A stretch of DNA of 48,770 bases from contig CAMDKK010000026.1 in NCBI GenBank assembly GCA_945901045.1, positions 1-48,770 of the forward strand. The letters are read 5' to 3'. Numbering within the stretch: position 1 is the stretch's first letter; every line of letters begins with the position of its first letter. Below, in pieces: positions 1 through 9,127 of the stretch. The stretch comes from Limnohabitans sp. Rim8. Lineage in GTDB: Bacteria; Pseudomonadota; Gammaproteobacteria; Burkholderiales; Burkholderiaceae_C. The position numbers and the translations under genes were made by a program. The notes under the pieces were generated by a model. The model worked only from the letters and a program-made list of their open reading frames with translations. It searched no databases and was not told where the DNA came from.

Positions 1-2
1 TG

Positions 3-134
3 GGGCGTCAATTGGGCTTTTTTCGTTACCTGACCAAGCCCATTGTGGTGGAAGAATTCATGACTACCTTGGACTTGGCGCTGGAGTGGGCTCAAAAAAA
101 TGCCGTATCTCCCAAAGTCCCGGAAAAGCCCTAG
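3..134 (+). CDS. C-terminal end of a receiver-domain protein (response regulator or hybrid histidine kinase), 5' partial
   Basis: An open frame enters from the left edge and ends with TAG at 132-134, leaving 43 residues. It contains 'FRYLTKPIVVEEFM', the beta5-alpha5 segment of a CheY-like receiver domain with the conserved Lys-Pro, followed by a short polar tail. The phosphoacceptor aspartate and anything N-terminal lie outside the window, so it may be a free-standing regulator or the last domain of a hybrid kinase. It lies 66 bases upstream of a receiver-adenylate cyclase gene on the same strand, and the two probably belong to one signalling unit. Confidence 0.7.
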   Translation, partial: GRQLGFFRYLTKPIVVEEFMTTLDLALEWAQKNAVSPKVPEKP

Positions 135-200
135 GCCTCAAGTATTTGACGCCTGAATTTAAGCGCCACGCCCATTATTTATGCACCTACTGAACAACGC

Positions 201-1295
201 GTGATCCAAACCTCCCACATCCTGAAGGCCAAACTGCTCATCGTCGACGATCAAGCCGCCAACTTGCTCTTGCTTGAGCGCTTGCTGAGCAGCGCGGGAT
301 ATTCCAACATCTCCTCCACACCCCATCCAACCGAGGTGATGGAACTGCATCGAAAAAACAGATACGACCTGATCCTTTTGGATCTGAATATGCCGGAGAT
401 GAACGGTTTTCAAGTGATGGAGAGCCTCAAAGTCATAGAGTCTGACGGTATCCCACCGGTTTTGGTCATCACCGCCCAGCCCAATGAAAAACTGCGGGCA
501 TTGAAGGCCGGTGCTTTGGACTTTTTGAGCAAGCCTTTCGACATTGCCGAGGTTTTGGCAAGAGTGCAAAACCTGTTGCAAGTGCGCTTGTTGAATTTGG
601 AGACTCAAAAACTTTACAAACAACTTCTGGTGGAGCAAGAACTTTCCGAGATGCTGCTGCACAACGTGTTGCCCCAAGCCATTTCAGAGCGTCTGAAAGG
701 GCGATCCAAACTCACAGCCGACCACTTTCAGCAAAACATTGTGGACAGCTACGCCAATGTGACGGTGTTGTTTGCGGATATTGTGGGTTTTACCGCCTTT
801 TCGCAAGGCGTGAGCCCCGAGGCCATGGTCAGTGTCTTGAACGATCTGTTCACGCGTTTTGACCACATTGCGGAGCATCGTGGCTTGGAAAAGATCAAAA
901 CAATCGGCGACTGTTATATGGCGGCAGCGGGTTTGCCAATGGAGGTCCCCGACCATGCCGATCGCGCTGCACACATGGCGCTGGACATGCTGGTCGCCAT
1001 TCAAGACTTCAACGCAAGCAGTCAGCACCCGCTGAATATCCGAATAGGTATGAGTACGGGCGCCGCGGTCGCTGGGGTCATTGGCAAGAGCAAATTTCTG
1101 TATGACCTTTGGGGCGACGTGGTGAACACTGCCAGCCGCATGGAGTCACATGGCACTGCGGGTCGAATCCAGTTGAGCGAGTCGACACGCCAAGCCTTGA
1201 TCCAGTCTTTCGCGCTTGAACACCGTGGTGTCATTGAAGTCAAAGGCAAGGGCGAGATGAGTACTTGGTACTTGAACAGCCTTGTTTCCGACTGA
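201..1295 (+). CDS. Response regulator with class III adenylate cyclase output domain
   Basis: This 364-residue protein has a receiver domain at about residues 10-125 (acidic pair VDD, phosphoacceptor in 'LILLDLNMPEMNG', and FLSKPFD), a helical linker, and a class III nucleotidyl cyclase domain at about 185-360. The metal-binding Asp is in 'LFADIVGFT' and the second metal site in 'TIGDCYM'. The base-selecting residues are Lys in 'EKIKTIGD' and Asp in 'YDLWGD', the adenylate rather than guanylate cyclase pattern, and the Asn/Arg transition-state residues are in 'NTASRM'. I infer that phosphorylation controls cAMP synthesis. There is no signal peptide or membrane segment. The start is GTG, the only in-frame start before the receiver domain. 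The partner is probably the receiver protein just upstream. Confidence 0.88.
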   Translation: MIQTSHILKAKLLIVDDQAANLLLLERLLSSAGYSNISSTPHPTEVMELHRKNRYDLILLDLNMPEMNGFQVMESLKVIESDGIPPVLVITAQPNEKLRALKAGALDFLSKPFDIAEVLARVQNLLQVRLLNLETQKLYKQLLVEQELSEMLLHNVLPQAISERLKGRSKLTADHFQQNIVDSYANVTVLFADIVGFTAFSQGVSPEAMVSVLNDLFTRFDHIAEHRGLEKIKTIGDCYMAAAGLPMEVPDHADRAAHMALDMLVAIQDFNASSQHPLNIRIGMSTGAAVAGVIGKSKFLYDLWGDVVNTASRMESHGTAGRIQLSESTRQALIQSFALEHRGVIEVKGKGEMSTWYLNSLVSD

Positions 1296-1838
1296 TGGGG
1301 CAAGACGAAAACCAATCAGCTTTGTCTTGTTGATCCAACTCAACCACCGCCATGGCGAAGAAGTTGCTCCAACGGGCAAGCAAATTGGCAAAATGATGCA
1401 TGAAAAAATTGTAAATTTCTTTCCCTCGGGCAAAAAGGCTGCCGTGGAAACATCGATAAACTTGTTATTTCGTGTCCACGTATTGACTGCAACTGGCATG
1501 AACTCAGCACTGTCTGAGCAGTAGGCTGCGCCTTAATAAGGCAATATGGTTGCAACTGGAACTTGGATTCCGTGGTCCTGTACAGTACGGTTTTGGGTTG
1601 TTTTCCTACATTGCGAAGGACATGTTTTTCACGCTGATTGGGCGCGTGGTTCAAAGTTCTTCTGGCCGTCTGGTCATGGGTTAATACTCTGTCTGACTAA
1701 AAATGGGCCTCCACAATTGCGCTTGTGAATCTGGACATGAAACTGCACTGAAAATATTCGACAACTGGATGATCCATGAAATCATTGAAAGTCCTTGTTT
1801 GCAATCAACCCGATGCCATGTTCACACAGGAGACCCCT
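1296..1838. other. Intergenic stretch without a recognised gene
   Basis: Between the cyclase stop and the thiamine-diphosphate enzyme I see only short open frames with no recognisable protein family. The stretch has lower GC than its neighbours. A small inverted repeat, GCCTT-AAT-AAGGC, lies near 1531-1543, but it has no following T run and is weak evidence for a terminator. The promoter of the downstream operon should be here; I cannot place it with confidence. Confidence 0.5.
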
Positions 1839-2396
1839 TTGAAAAAAACCAGCAAATCCTTACCTGGCCATTGGTCAGAACCGGTCTACGGTTTGTTGCG
1901 CGAGCACCAAATCAGGCAGGTTGCCATGGTCCCTGATGCGGGGCATGCACAATTGATCAGCCTGTGTGAGGCCGACAAAACCATGTCGGTTGTGCGCCTG
2001 ACCAGTGAAGAGCAAGGTGTGAGCTTGCTCGCTGGCGCATGGCTGGGTGGAGAAAAAGGCATATTGCTGATGCAAAGCAGCGGTGTAGGTAACTGCATCA
2101 ACATGCTGTCGCTCAGCACCTCGTGCCAATTTCCGTTGTTGATCTTGGTCACCATGCGCGGCGACCATGCCGAGTTCAATCCGTCCCAAGTTCCCATGGG
2201 CAATGCCACAGAGGCCGTTCTGGCCGCAATGGGGGTGATCGTGCGCCGCGCTGATACGCATGAAGACGTTGTAGCCGAGGTCTCTGGTGCTTTGAACATG
2301 GCGTACAACACCAGCCGTCCCATGGCGGTGTTGATTGGTCAAAAAGTCACGGGTTCAAAAGATTTTCGCAAACTCAGCCAGGGAGACTTCGAATGA
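1839..2396 (+). CDS. Thiamine-diphosphate enzyme, PYR-domain subunit (sulfopyruvate/phosphonopyruvate decarboxylase-like alpha)
   Basis: This protein of about 185 residues resembles the N-terminal (PYR) half of thiamine-diphosphate decarboxylases, as in the split ComD-type alpha subunit. The region 'TSEEQGVSLLAGAWLGG' carries the conserved Glu that activates the cofactor, and 'MQSSGVGNCINMLS' follows in the usual place. The next gene supplies the cofactor-binding half; the two overlap by 4 bases (ATGA at 2393), so an alpha-beta complex is likely. I chose TTG at 1839 because AGGAG at 1828-1832 sits 6 bases before it; upstream ATGs at 1818 and 1776 are alternatives. The substrate, a 2-oxoacid of unknown identity, cannot be read from the sequence. 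Confidence 0.75.
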   Translation: MKKTSKSLPGHWSEPVYGLLREHQIRQVAMVPDAGHAQLISLCEADKTMSVVRLTSEEQGVSLLAGAWLGGEKGILLMQSSGVGNCINMLSLSTSCQFPLLILVTMRGDHAEFNPSQVPMGNATEAVLAAMGVIVRRADTHEDVVAEVSGALNMAYNTSRPMAVLIGQKVTGSKDFRKLSQGDFE

Positions 2397-2995
2397 AAAA
2401 ATCATTGCACCGCCGCGAGGTCGTCAATCACTTGTTAGACGATCGGGGTGAGTTGTTGGTTGTCGCCGGACTCGGGGCCCCTGCCTGGGATATCACGGCT
2501 GCGGGCGATCATCCGCTGTCTTTTCCTTTATGGGGCGCCATGGGCGGGGCGGGAATGATCGGCTTGGGCCTTGCCATGGCGCAACCCCAACGCAATGTTT
2601 TGGTGATCACCGGTGACGGCGAAATGCTGATGGGTCTGGGCTCATTGGCGGTCATCGCAGCGCACAAGCCGCCCAATCTGTTCATCGTTGTGCTTGACAA
2701 CGAACACTATGGCGAGACTGGCATGCAAAAAACGGTCACCGCCTTGGGCGTGGATCTGGCGGGTATGGCCAAGTCAGCGGGGTTTACGCAGTCCCTGTTG
2801 GTGAAAAGCAAAGCCGAGGTGGGCAGCTTAAAAGACGAGATTCACAAAAAGGGTCGGGCTCGGACTGGCCCTTTGTTTGCGCAGATCAAGGTGGATTCCG
2901 AAAAGTTACCAATTGTGTTGCCACCACGGGAGGGCGCTTACTTGAAAAACAGATTCCGCATTGCTTTGCTCGGACATGCGATCGCCCTCGCTTAG
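2393..2995 (+). CDS. Thiamine-diphosphate enzyme, PP-domain subunit (beta, split decarboxylase type)
   Basis: This 200-residue protein carries the diphosphate-binding half of a split thiamine-diphosphate enzyme. 'ITGDGEMLMGLGSL' and the following 'VVLDNEHYGETG' form the GDG...N magnesium/thiamine-diphosphate motif at about residues 80-115, and 'PLWGAMGGAGMIGLG' is the preceding glycine-rich segment. Its start overlaps the alpha gene stop by 4 bases, indicating translational coupling. The pair resembles sulfopyruvate or phosphonopyruvate decarboxylases (ComDE-like). A lactonase-like gene follows after about 30 bases on the same strand. The exact substrate is not inferable. Confidence 0.8.
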   Translation: MKKSLHRREVVNHLLDDRGELLVVAGLGAPAWDITAAGDHPLSFPLWGAMGGAGMIGLGLAMAQPQRNVLVITGDGEMLMGLGSLAVIAAHKPPNLFIVVLDNEHYGETGMQKTVTALGVDLAGMAKSAGFTQSLLVKSKAEVGSLKDEIHKKGRARTGPLFAQIKVDSEKLPIVLPPREGAYLKNRFRIALLGHAIALA

Positions 2996-3027
2996 GCCAA
3001 GTTAAACTGATCGTAGATGCCCCATGA

Positions 3028-3987
3028 ATGCCACAAGCCCCAATGCACATGACTGACTTTCATCCAAGCCCCCGATATCCTGACCCCGCCATCGTCTCGG
3101 TCGACCCCTCCTTTGACCGCTACCGAATCGGTTTGGCCAAGGTCGAACGGCTGGCCACGGGCTTGCGTTGGTCCGAAGGGCCTGTGTGGTTGGGCGATAC
3201 GCGTTCGTTGGTGTGGAGCGATGTGCCTGGCAATTGCATGTACCGCTGGGATGAAGAAACCGGGGCCACCTCGGTGTTTCGTAAACCGTCCAACAATGGC
3301 AACGGCAATACGCGTGACCGACAGGGCCGCATCATCACTTGCGAGCATTTGACCCGGCGTGTGACGCGCACTGAACACGACGGAAGGATCACGGTGCTGG
3401 CGAATTCATTTGAGGGCAAGCCACTGAACTCGCCCAACGATGTGGTGGTGAAGTCAGATGGATCAGTCTGGTTCACAGACCCTTCCTTTGGTATCCTTGG
3501 CTTTTACGAGGGTCACAAGGCCGAACCTGCCTTGCCTTTCAACGTGTATCGCATTGATGCCGATGGCAGCATCAGCGTGGCGGCCCAGGGCATCAACCAG
3601 CCTAACGGATTGGCATTTTCGCCGGACGAGTCGATTCTGTACATTGTGGAGTCACGCGCCACGCCGCGTAAAATTTTGGCCTACGACGTGATGGGGGGCC
3701 GGTCTTTGACCAACGGCCGTGTCTTCATTGAGGCCGGACCCGGTACACCCGACGGTTTTCGGCTGGACGTTGATGGCAACCTGTGGTGCGGTTGGGGCAT
3801 GGGCGAAGCGGGATTGGACGGTGTCCATGTGTTCAACCCACAGGGCAAATTGATCGGCCGTATTGACTTGCCTGAGCGGTGCGCCAATCTGTGTTTCGGT
3901 GGCTTGCATCGCGACCGTTTGTTCATGACGGCCAGCACTTCGCTGTATTCGCTGTATGTCAACACCCAGGGCGTAGCTTATGCCTGA
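3028..3987 (+). CDS. SMP-30/gluconolactonase/LRE family lactonase
   Basis: This 319-residue protein is a six-bladed beta-propeller of the SMP-30/gluconolactonase family. The expected divalent-metal ligands are visible: Glu in 'WSEGPVW' near residue 50, Asn in 'NSPNDVVV' near 135, a second Asn in 'NQPNGLAFSPD' near 195, and Asp in 'GTPDGFRLD' near 240. Such enzymes hydrolyse sugar or other lactones, usually in the cytoplasm; no signal peptide is seen. It follows the split thiamine-diphosphate enzyme in the same direction and may share its transcript. ATGs at 3043 and 3049 are alternative starts. It converges on serA with 14 bases between stop codons. Confidence 0.82.
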   Translation: MPQAPMHMTDFHPSPRYPDPAIVSVDPSFDRYRIGLAKVERLATGLRWSEGPVWLGDTRSLVWSDVPGNCMYRWDEETGATSVFRKPSNNGNGNTRDRQGRIITCEHLTRRVTRTEHDGRITVLANSFEGKPLNSPNDVVVKSDGSVWFTDPSFGILGFYEGHKAEPALPFNVYRIDADGSISVAAQGINQPNGLAFSPDESILYIVESRATPRKILAYDVMGGRSLTNGRVFIEAGPGTPDGFRLDVDGNLWCGWGMGEAGLDGVHVFNPQGKLIGRIDLPERCANLCFGGLHRDRLFMTASTSLYSLYVNTQGVAYA

Positions 3988-4001
3988 AATAAACCAGGCC
4001 T

Positions 4002-5174
4002 TTAGATCACCCTGACCCGTATCACATGCTCAACAGCCTCCATGGCTGAGATCACCTCATGGCTGGGTGCACTTTCGACGTCGATGAGGTTGAATGCCAA
4101 CTCGCCCCGGCTCTTGTTCATCATGTCAGTCACGTTAACTTTGTTGTCGGCCAGAACCGACAGCACATGGCCCAAGACACCTGAGACGTTGTCATTGGAG
4201 AAGGTGATCCGAGTGGTGCCTGCGACACGCCCCATGCTCACTGCGGGAAAGTTCACCGAGTTGGAAATGTTGCCGTTTTCCAGGTATTCCATGAGCTGAT
4301 TGGCAGCCATCACGGCGCAGTTTTCTTCAGACTCTTCGGTGCTGGCACCGATGTGCGGCATGGCAATCACCTTGGCATGGCCGAGCATGGCGGGCTCAGG
4401 GAAATCGCACACATAGCAACCCAGCTTGCCGTTGTTCAAACTGCGCAGCACGGCTGCGGAGTCGACAATGGTTTCGCGCGCAAAGTTGAGCAGCACGGCC
4501 CCGGGTTTGCTTAGGTTGAGGGCTGATTCGTTGATCATGTGGCGCGTCGCATCCATCGCAGGTACATGCACTGAGATGTAGTCGGCACGCGCCAGGAGTG
4601 CCGGAAGGTTTTCCATGCGCGTGACCTCACTGGACAAACGCCAGGCTGCGTCGATGGACAACGCGGGGTCAAACCCCACCACTTTCATGCCCATGGCCAA
4701 GGCCATGTCGGCCACCATCGAGCCAATGGCGCCCAGGCCCACAATGCCCAGCGTCTTGCCCTTGATTTCACCACCGGCAAAGCGTGATTTTTCTTTCTCC
4801 AGCAAAGCCGCCATTTCCGCCGAGTCACGCATGTGGCTGAGTGAGTTCACATAGGCCATGCCGGGCAAGATACCGCGTGTAGCCAAGAGCATGCCCGCCA
4901 TCACCAATTCCTTCACTGCATTGGCGTTGGCACCGGGTGTATTGAAAACCACCACGCCCTGTTTGCTGTATTCGGCAATGGGCACGTTGTTCACGCCTGC
5001 ACCTGCGCGTGCGGCGGCCAGCAAGCTCTTGGGTACGTCCACGTCTTGGAGCTTCTGGCTGCGAAGCAAGAAGGCATCAGGGTGGCCAATGTCACTGCCT
5101 ACCTCATAGGACTGGCGTGGAAAACGGTCCAGCCCCTTCACGGAGATTTGGTTGTAGGTTCTGACTTTGTACAT
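4002..5174 (-). CDS. serA: D-3-phosphoglycerate dehydrogenase
   Basis: This 390-residue protein catalyses the first step of phosphorylated serine synthesis (3-phosphoglycerate to 3-phosphohydroxypyruvate, NAD-dependent). It has the D-2-hydroxyacid dehydrogenase fold: Rossmann motif 'GIVGLGAIGSMVAD', the catalytic Arg region 'LLNFAR', and 'MPHIGASTEESEEN' with the catalytic His. A C-terminal ACT domain (about residues 320-390, 'NVTDMMNKSRGELAFNLID') fits allosteric serine control. I start at the ATG at 5174 (MYKVRTYNQ), matching related proteins; a GTG 8 codons upstream is less likely. serC lies immediately upstream on the same strand, 42 bases away, so the two probably form an operon. Confidence 0.93.
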   Translation of the reverse strand: MYKVRTYNQISVKGLDRFPRQSYEVGSDIGHPDAFLLRSQKLQDVDVPKSLLAAARAGAGVNNVPIAEYSKQGVVVFNTPGANANAVKELVMAGMLLATRGILPGMAYVNSLSHMRDSAEMAALLEKEKSRFAGGEIKGKTLGIVGLGAIGSMVADMALAMGMKVVGFDPALSIDAAWRLSSEVTRMENLPALLARADYISVHVPAMDATRHMINESALNLSKPGAVLLNFARETIVDSAAVLRSLNNGKLGCYVCDFPEPAMLGHAKVIAMPHIGASTEESEENCAVMAANQLMEYLENGNISNSVNFPAVSMGRVAGTTRITFSNDNVSGVLGHVLSVLADNKVNVTDMMNKSRGELAFNLIDVESAPSHEVISAMEAVEHVIRVRVI

Positions 5175-5216
5175 AAGAAAATTGGATGAAGTGGCCACGC
5201 TTATTGATGATGTGAT

Positions 5217-6344
5217 TCAGGCTGAAACAGATTGTGTGACCTGCCCATAGGCCCAGGCCAACCAGGGCATCAGCGCCTGCAAGTCGGACTGCTCGACCGT
5301 GGCGCCGCACCAGATGCGCAGCCCAGCGGGTGCATCTTTGTAAGCACCAATGTCATAGGCCACGCTTTCTGCTTCGAGCAACTTGGCCATTTTCTTGACC
5401 TGATCTTCGCTTGCCTTCACCGTCAGGCACACGCTGGTGTTGGAGCGGGTGGCTTTGGATTTTGACAAGAAAGAAATCCAGTCATTCGCCTCAACAAAGT
5501 CTTCTATGACCTTGAGGTTGGCCTCGCTGCGTGCAATGGTGCCTTGAACACCCCCGATGCTCTCGGCCCATTTCAAGGCGTCCAGATAATCTGCCACGCA
5601 CAGCATGGAGGGAGTGTTGATGGTTTCGCCTTTGAACAAACCTTCAATCAGCTTGCCGCCCGATTTCATGCGGAACACCTTGGGCAGAGGCCAAGCGGGG
5701 TTGTAGGCCTCGATGCGTTCAACAGCGCGAGGGCTCAAGATCAGCATGCCATGGCCGCCTTCCCCACCCAGAACTTTTTGCCAGGAATAGGTCACCACAT
5801 CGAGCTTGTCCCAGGGCATCTCCATGGCAAACACAGCGGACGTTGCGTCGCAAATTGTCAGGCCTGCCCGGTGGGCTGGAATCCAGTCACCATCAGGTAC
5901 TTTGACGCCTGAAGTGGTGCCGTTCCAGACAAACACCACGTCGTTGTCGAAGTTGACCGGGGCAAAGTCGGTGATGTCGCCGTAATCGGCTTTCAGCACG
6001 TTCACAAGAGGCAGCTTGAGTTGCTTGACGATGTCAGTCACCCAGCCTGCGCTGAAGGATTCCCATTCCAGCACATCCACCCCCCGAGCGCCGAGCATGG
6101 ACCACATCGCCATTTCAATCGCGCCGGTATCTGAGCCTGGCACGACCGCCACGCGGTAGCCTTCTGGCAGGCCCAGAATTCGTGCCGTTTCAGAGCAAGC
6201 CAGCCCCAATGCTTTTTTACCCACTGCAGAGCGATGCGAACGTCCTAAGGTGTCGAGTGTCAAGGCGCTGACGTCATAGCCGGGGCGCTTGGCGCAGGGG
6301 CCTGAAGAAAAATTGGGGTTGTGGGGTTTGCTGGTGGGTTGCAT
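5217..6344 (-). CDS. serC: Phosphoserine aminotransferase
   Basis: This 375-residue PLP enzyme of aminotransferase class V makes O-phosphoserine from 3-phosphohydroxypyruvate and glutamate. It begins '[20 protein letters not shown]', with the substrate-binding 'SSGP' near the N-terminus. The cofactor Lys lies in '[13 protein letters not shown]', and '[15 protein letters not shown]' carries the PLP-pyridine Asp. It resembles the subfamily found in methanogens and many alpha/betaproteobacteria rather than the E. coli type. The open frame continues far upstream across cysM on the opposite strand, but that part is antisense, so ATG 6344 is the start. It is the promoter-proximal gene of a serC-serA pair. 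Confidence 0.92.
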   Translation of the reverse strand: MQPTSKPHNPNFSSGPCAKRPGYDVSALTLDTLGRSHRSAVGKKALGLACSETARILGLPEGYRVAVVPGSDTGAIEMAMWSMLGARGVDVLEWESFSAGWVTDIVKQLKLPLVNVLKADYGDITDFAPVNFDNDVVFVWNGTTSGVKVPDGDWIPAHRAGLTICDATSAVFAMEMPWDKLDVVTYSWQKVLGGEGGHGMLILSPRAVERIEAYNPAWPLPKVFRMKSGGKLIEGLFKGETINTPSMLCVADYLDALKWAESIGGVQGTIARSEANLKVIEDFVEANDWISFLSKSKATRSNTSVCLTVKASEDQVKKMAKLLEAESVAYDIGAYKDAPAGLRIWCGATVEQSDLQALMPWLAWAYGQVTQSVSA

Positions 6345-6500
6345 GGAGGTCTCAAGGGTAAAAATCTGACAAAGGCAGAATGAAAGAAGCAGCGCTCTCG
6401 AACGAAATCTAGGTGCAAAACATTGTACCAACCACCTTTTGGCTGCTAAAACACAGCCCTGTGTGCATGGAGTTGCTTGAAATATGGCACAGTGGAGCCT

Positions 6501-7403
6501 ATGAAATTTCAAACCATTGAATATGCGATCGGCCAAACGCCGCTGGTTGCCCTGCAAAGACTGGGTGCTGAAGATGCTGCCGCGAATGGCAATGTGATTC
6601 TCGGCAAGCTCGAGGGCAATAACCCGGCCGGCTCCGTTAAAGACAGGCCCGCGTTGTCCATGATCCAGCGAGCGCAGGAGCGCGGTGAAATCAAGCCGGG
6701 TGACACCTTGATCGAAGCCACCTCCGGCAACACCGGCATTGCCTTGGCCATGGCGGCGGCCATCAAGGGTTACCGCATGATTCTGATCATGCCGGAGGAC
6801 TTGTCTATAGAGCGAGCGCAGACCATGAAGGCTTTTGGGGCCGAGTTGATCCTGACGCCCAAAAGTGGCGGTATGGAGTACGCCCGCGATCTGGCCGACA
6901 GCATGGCTGCGCAAGGCAAGGGCCGCATCCTGGATCAATTTTCTAATCCCGATAATCCGCGCATTCACTACGAAACCACCGGCCCCGAAATCTGGGAGCA
7001 GACCGGCGGCAAAATCACCCATTTTGTGAGCGCCATGGGTACGACCGGCACCATCACTGGGGTGTCGCGATTTCTCAAAGAAAAGAACCCCGCCATTCGC
7101 ATCATTGGCGCGCAGCCTTCTGAAGGCTCGCGCATTCCCGGCATTCGCAAATGGCCTGAAGAATATTTGCCCAAAATTTACGATCCCAGTAGCGTGGATG
7201 AATTGGTGTTGGTCAGTCAAGGCGATGCCGAAGAAACCTGTCGTCAAATGGCCCGCAGTGAAGGCATATTCGCTGGCGTTTCCGCGGCGGGTGCCTGCTG
7301 GGTGGCGCAGCAAACTTCTCTTTCTGCACGCAATGCGGTGATCGTGTTTATCGTTTGCGACCGTGGCGATCGTTATCTGTCCACCGGCGTCTTTCCTGCC
7401 TGA
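6501..7403 (+). CDS. cysM: Cysteine synthase B (O-acetylserine/thiosulfate sulfhydrylase)
   Basis: This 300-residue PLP enzyme makes cysteine (or S-sulfocysteine from thiosulfate) from O-acetylserine. The PLP Lys is in '[12 protein letters not shown]' near residue 43, the substrate loop is '[12 protein letters not shown]', and the phosphate-binding loop is '[11 protein letters not shown]'. The CysM-type segment '[15 protein letters not shown]' distinguishes it from CysK. I use the ATG at 6501, with TGGAG just upstream; an in-frame TTG 8 codons earlier lacks support. It is divergent from serC, so serine and cysteine synthesis genes share one short intergenic region. A NUDIX gene follows 38 bases downstream. 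Confidence 0.92.
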   Translation: MKFQTIEYAIGQTPLVALQRLGAEDAAANGNVILGKLEGNNPAGSVKDRPALSMIQRAQERGEIKPGDTLIEATSGNTGIALAMAAAIKGYRMILIMPEDLSIERAQTMKAFGAELILTPKSGGMEYARDLADSMAAQGKGRILDQFSNPDNPRIHYETTGPEIWEQTGGKITHFVSAMGTTGTITGVSRFLKEKNPAIRIIGAQPSEGSRIPGIRKWPEEYLPKIYDPSSVDELVLVSQGDAEETCRQMARSEGIFAGVSAAGACWVAQQTSLSARNAVIVFIVCDRGDRYLSTGVFPA

Positions 7404-7441
7404 ACAGCCAGGTTGCGTCCTTCATTTCCAGAAAGTGTTTC

Positions 7442-7990
7442 ATGTCTGAATTTCGTTTTTGCCCCATGTGTGCCTCGCCATTGGAATGGATTGCGCAAAT
7501 CGAGGACGGCGGAGAAAAAATGCGCCTGCGTTGCCCCGGTTGCGGTTATACGCACTGGAACAATCCGACGCCCGTCCTGGCGGGAATAGTTCAAGTGGGG
7601 GACGAAATTTTGCTGGCCCGCAATGCGGCCTGGCCCGGTCGGCGTTTTGCATTGATCACTGGCTTCATGGAAGCCGATGAGTCCCCTGAAGAAGGCATCG
7701 CGCGTGAGATTGCCGAAGAAACCAACTTGACCGTGAGCGCTTTGAAATTGGTCGGGGCTTACGAGTTCAAGCGCATGAACCAGGTCATCATTGCCTACCA
7801 TGCCATGGCGCAGGGAGAGGTCCGTTTGTCGCCTGAGTTGGCCGAATACAAAATGTACAAACCTGAAGACATCATTTGCTGGCCTGCGGGCACCGGCTAT
7901 GCGGTGGGCGACTGGCTGCGCAGCATCGGCATCGAGCCCCGCTTTATGAGCTGGGAAGAGCGTTACGGCAATCAAGACAAGCCGGCATGA
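7442..7990 (+). CDS. NUDIX hydrolase with N-terminal zinc ribbon (NudC-like)
   Basis: This 182-residue protein opens with two CxxC pairs, 'CPMC' near residue 8 and 'CPGC' near 32, forming a small zinc ribbon. A NUDIX domain follows with box 'GFMEADESPEEGIAREIAEE', matching GX5EX7REUXEE. NUDIX enzymes hydrolyse nucleoside diphosphates linked to another group; the zinc-ribbon arrangement recalls NADH pyrophosphatase NudC, but the protein is shorter and the substrate is uncertain. Its stop overlaps the start of the tusA-like gene (ATGA at 7987), indicating coupled translation. It could form one transcript with cysM upstream. Confidence 0.8.
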   Translation: MSEFRFCPMCASPLEWIAQIEDGGEKMRLRCPGCGYTHWNNPTPVLAGIVQVGDEILLARNAAWPGRRFALITGFMEADESPEEGIAREIAEETNLTVSALKLVGAYEFKRMNQVIIAYHAMAQGEVRLSPELAEYKMYKPEDIICWPAGTGYAVGDWLRSIGIEPRFMSWEERYGNQDKPA

Positions 7991-8214
7991 GCTTTGACAA
8001 AGAAGTGGACACCTGCGGGCTGAACTGCCCCTTGCCAATCTTGAAAGCCAAGAAAGCATTGACGGACATGGTGAGCGGTCAGGTGCTGCAAGTGCGCTCG
8101 ACTGACCCCGGGTCTGTGCGCGACTTCGAAGCCTTTGCGCGTCAGACGGGCAATGAACTGGTGTCCAGCCTTACTGAGGGTGATCAGTTCATCTTTAGGT
8201 TGCGCCGTCGCTGA
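7987..8214 (+). CDS. TusA/SirA-family sulfur carrier protein
   Basis: This 75-residue protein has the SirA/TusA signature at its N-terminus, 'DTCGLNCPLPILKAKKAL', containing the persulfide-accepting Cys of the CPxP motif, and a compact two-layer fold length. Family members pass sulfur between proteins, for example in tRNA thiolation or cytoplasmic sulfur metabolism. The start ATG is fixed by its 4-base overlap with the NUDIX gene. Location after cysM and the NUDIX gene suggests a sulfur-related role, but the exact partner is unknown. Its TGA stop directly abuts the stop of galU on the other strand (TGATCA at 8212-8217). Confidence 0.85.
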   Translation: MSFDKEVDTCGLNCPLPILKAKKALTDMVSGQVLQVRSTDPGSVRDFEAFARQTGNELVSSLTEGDQFIFRLRRR

Positions 8215-9099
8215 TCACAGGGCCAAACCTTTGAGGTACTGGCGGAACGATTCGCCAACTTGGGGGTGCTGCAAAGCCAGCTCGACGGTGGCCTCAAGAA
8301 AGCCTTCTTTGCTACCGCAATCGTATCGCTTGCCTTCGTATTGGAACGCATAGACTGCCTCACGTACCATGAGGCGGGCGATGGCATCGGTCAGTTGAAT
8401 CTCACCGCCCACGCCGGTGGGCTGGTTGCGGATTTCGTCAAAAATGCCTGGCGTCAAAATGTAGCGACCGGCCACACCCATGCGCGATGGGGCATTTTCA
8501 GGGGCTGGTTTTTCCACAATGTGCTCAACGCGGATCAGCTGCTTGCCGGCCGGCTCGCCGGCCACAATGCCGTAGCGGCGAGTTTGGTCCAGGGGCACCT
8601 CTTGCACTGCCAAAATAGAGCGACCTTGTTGACGAAAAGCTGTCGCCATTTGGGTCAACACGCTGGGGCCGTGGGGATGACCGATCATCAAGTCGTCGGC
8701 CAAGAGCACTGCAAAGGGCTCGTTACCCACCAAGGGTTCAGCGCACAAAACGGCATGACCTAAACCCAACATGCGGTTTTGACGCACATAGGCGCAGACC
8801 ATGTCATCAGGTTGTACGGAGCGCACCAGCGCCAGCAGTTCTTCTTTGTTCGCGTACTCGAGTTCGTTTTCGAGTTCGTAGGCTGTGTCAAAGTGGTCTT
8901 CGATGGCGCGCTTGCTGCGACCCGTCACAAAGATCATGTGGCGAACCCCAGCCGCATAAGCTTCTTCGACGGCGTATTGAATCAAGGGCTTGTCGACCAC
9001 CGGGAGCATCTCCTTGGGCGCTGCTTTGGTCGCTGGTAAAAATCGTGTTCCCAAACCCGCGACAGGAAAAACAGCTTTGCGAATGATGTTGTTGGTCAT
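8215..9099 (-). CDS. galU: UTP--glucose-1-phosphate uridylyltransferase
   Basis: This 294-residue enzyme makes UDP-glucose from UTP and glucose 1-phosphate for polysaccharide and envelope synthesis. The N-terminal nucleotidyltransferase motif '[17 protein letters not shown]' and the following '[20 protein letters not shown]' are diagnostic of bacterial GalU, and 'LADDLMIG' near residue 130 carries metal-binding acidic residues. The length is typical. It is convergent with the tusA-like gene, with no bases between stop codons, and starts 28 bases downstream of valS on the same strand, so it may be co-transcribed with valS. Confidence 0.93.
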   Translation of the reverse strand: MTNNIIRKAVFPVAGLGTRFLPATKAAPKEMLPVVDKPLIQYAVEEAYAAGVRHMIFVTGRSKRAIEDHFDTAYELENELEYANKEELLALVRSVQPDDMVCAYVRQNRMLGLGHAVLCAEPLVGNEPFAVLLADDLMIGHPHGPSVLTQMATAFRQQGRSILAVQEVPLDQTRRYGIVAGEPAGKQLIRVEHIVEKPAPENAPSRMGVAGRYILTPGIFDEIRNQPTGVGGEIQLTDAIARLMVREAVYAFQYEGKRYDCGSKEGFLEATVELALQHPQVGESFRQYLKGLAL

Positions 9100-9127
9100 G
9101 AAGAGTTATCGCTTAAGAATGTGGGAG

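Noticed and set aside
6345-7313. A long upstream extension of the serC frame on the minus strand, making a nearly 700-codon open frame.
   Set aside because: The extension is antisense to cysM, a well supported gene, and shows no family sequence; serC homology begins exactly at ATG 6344.
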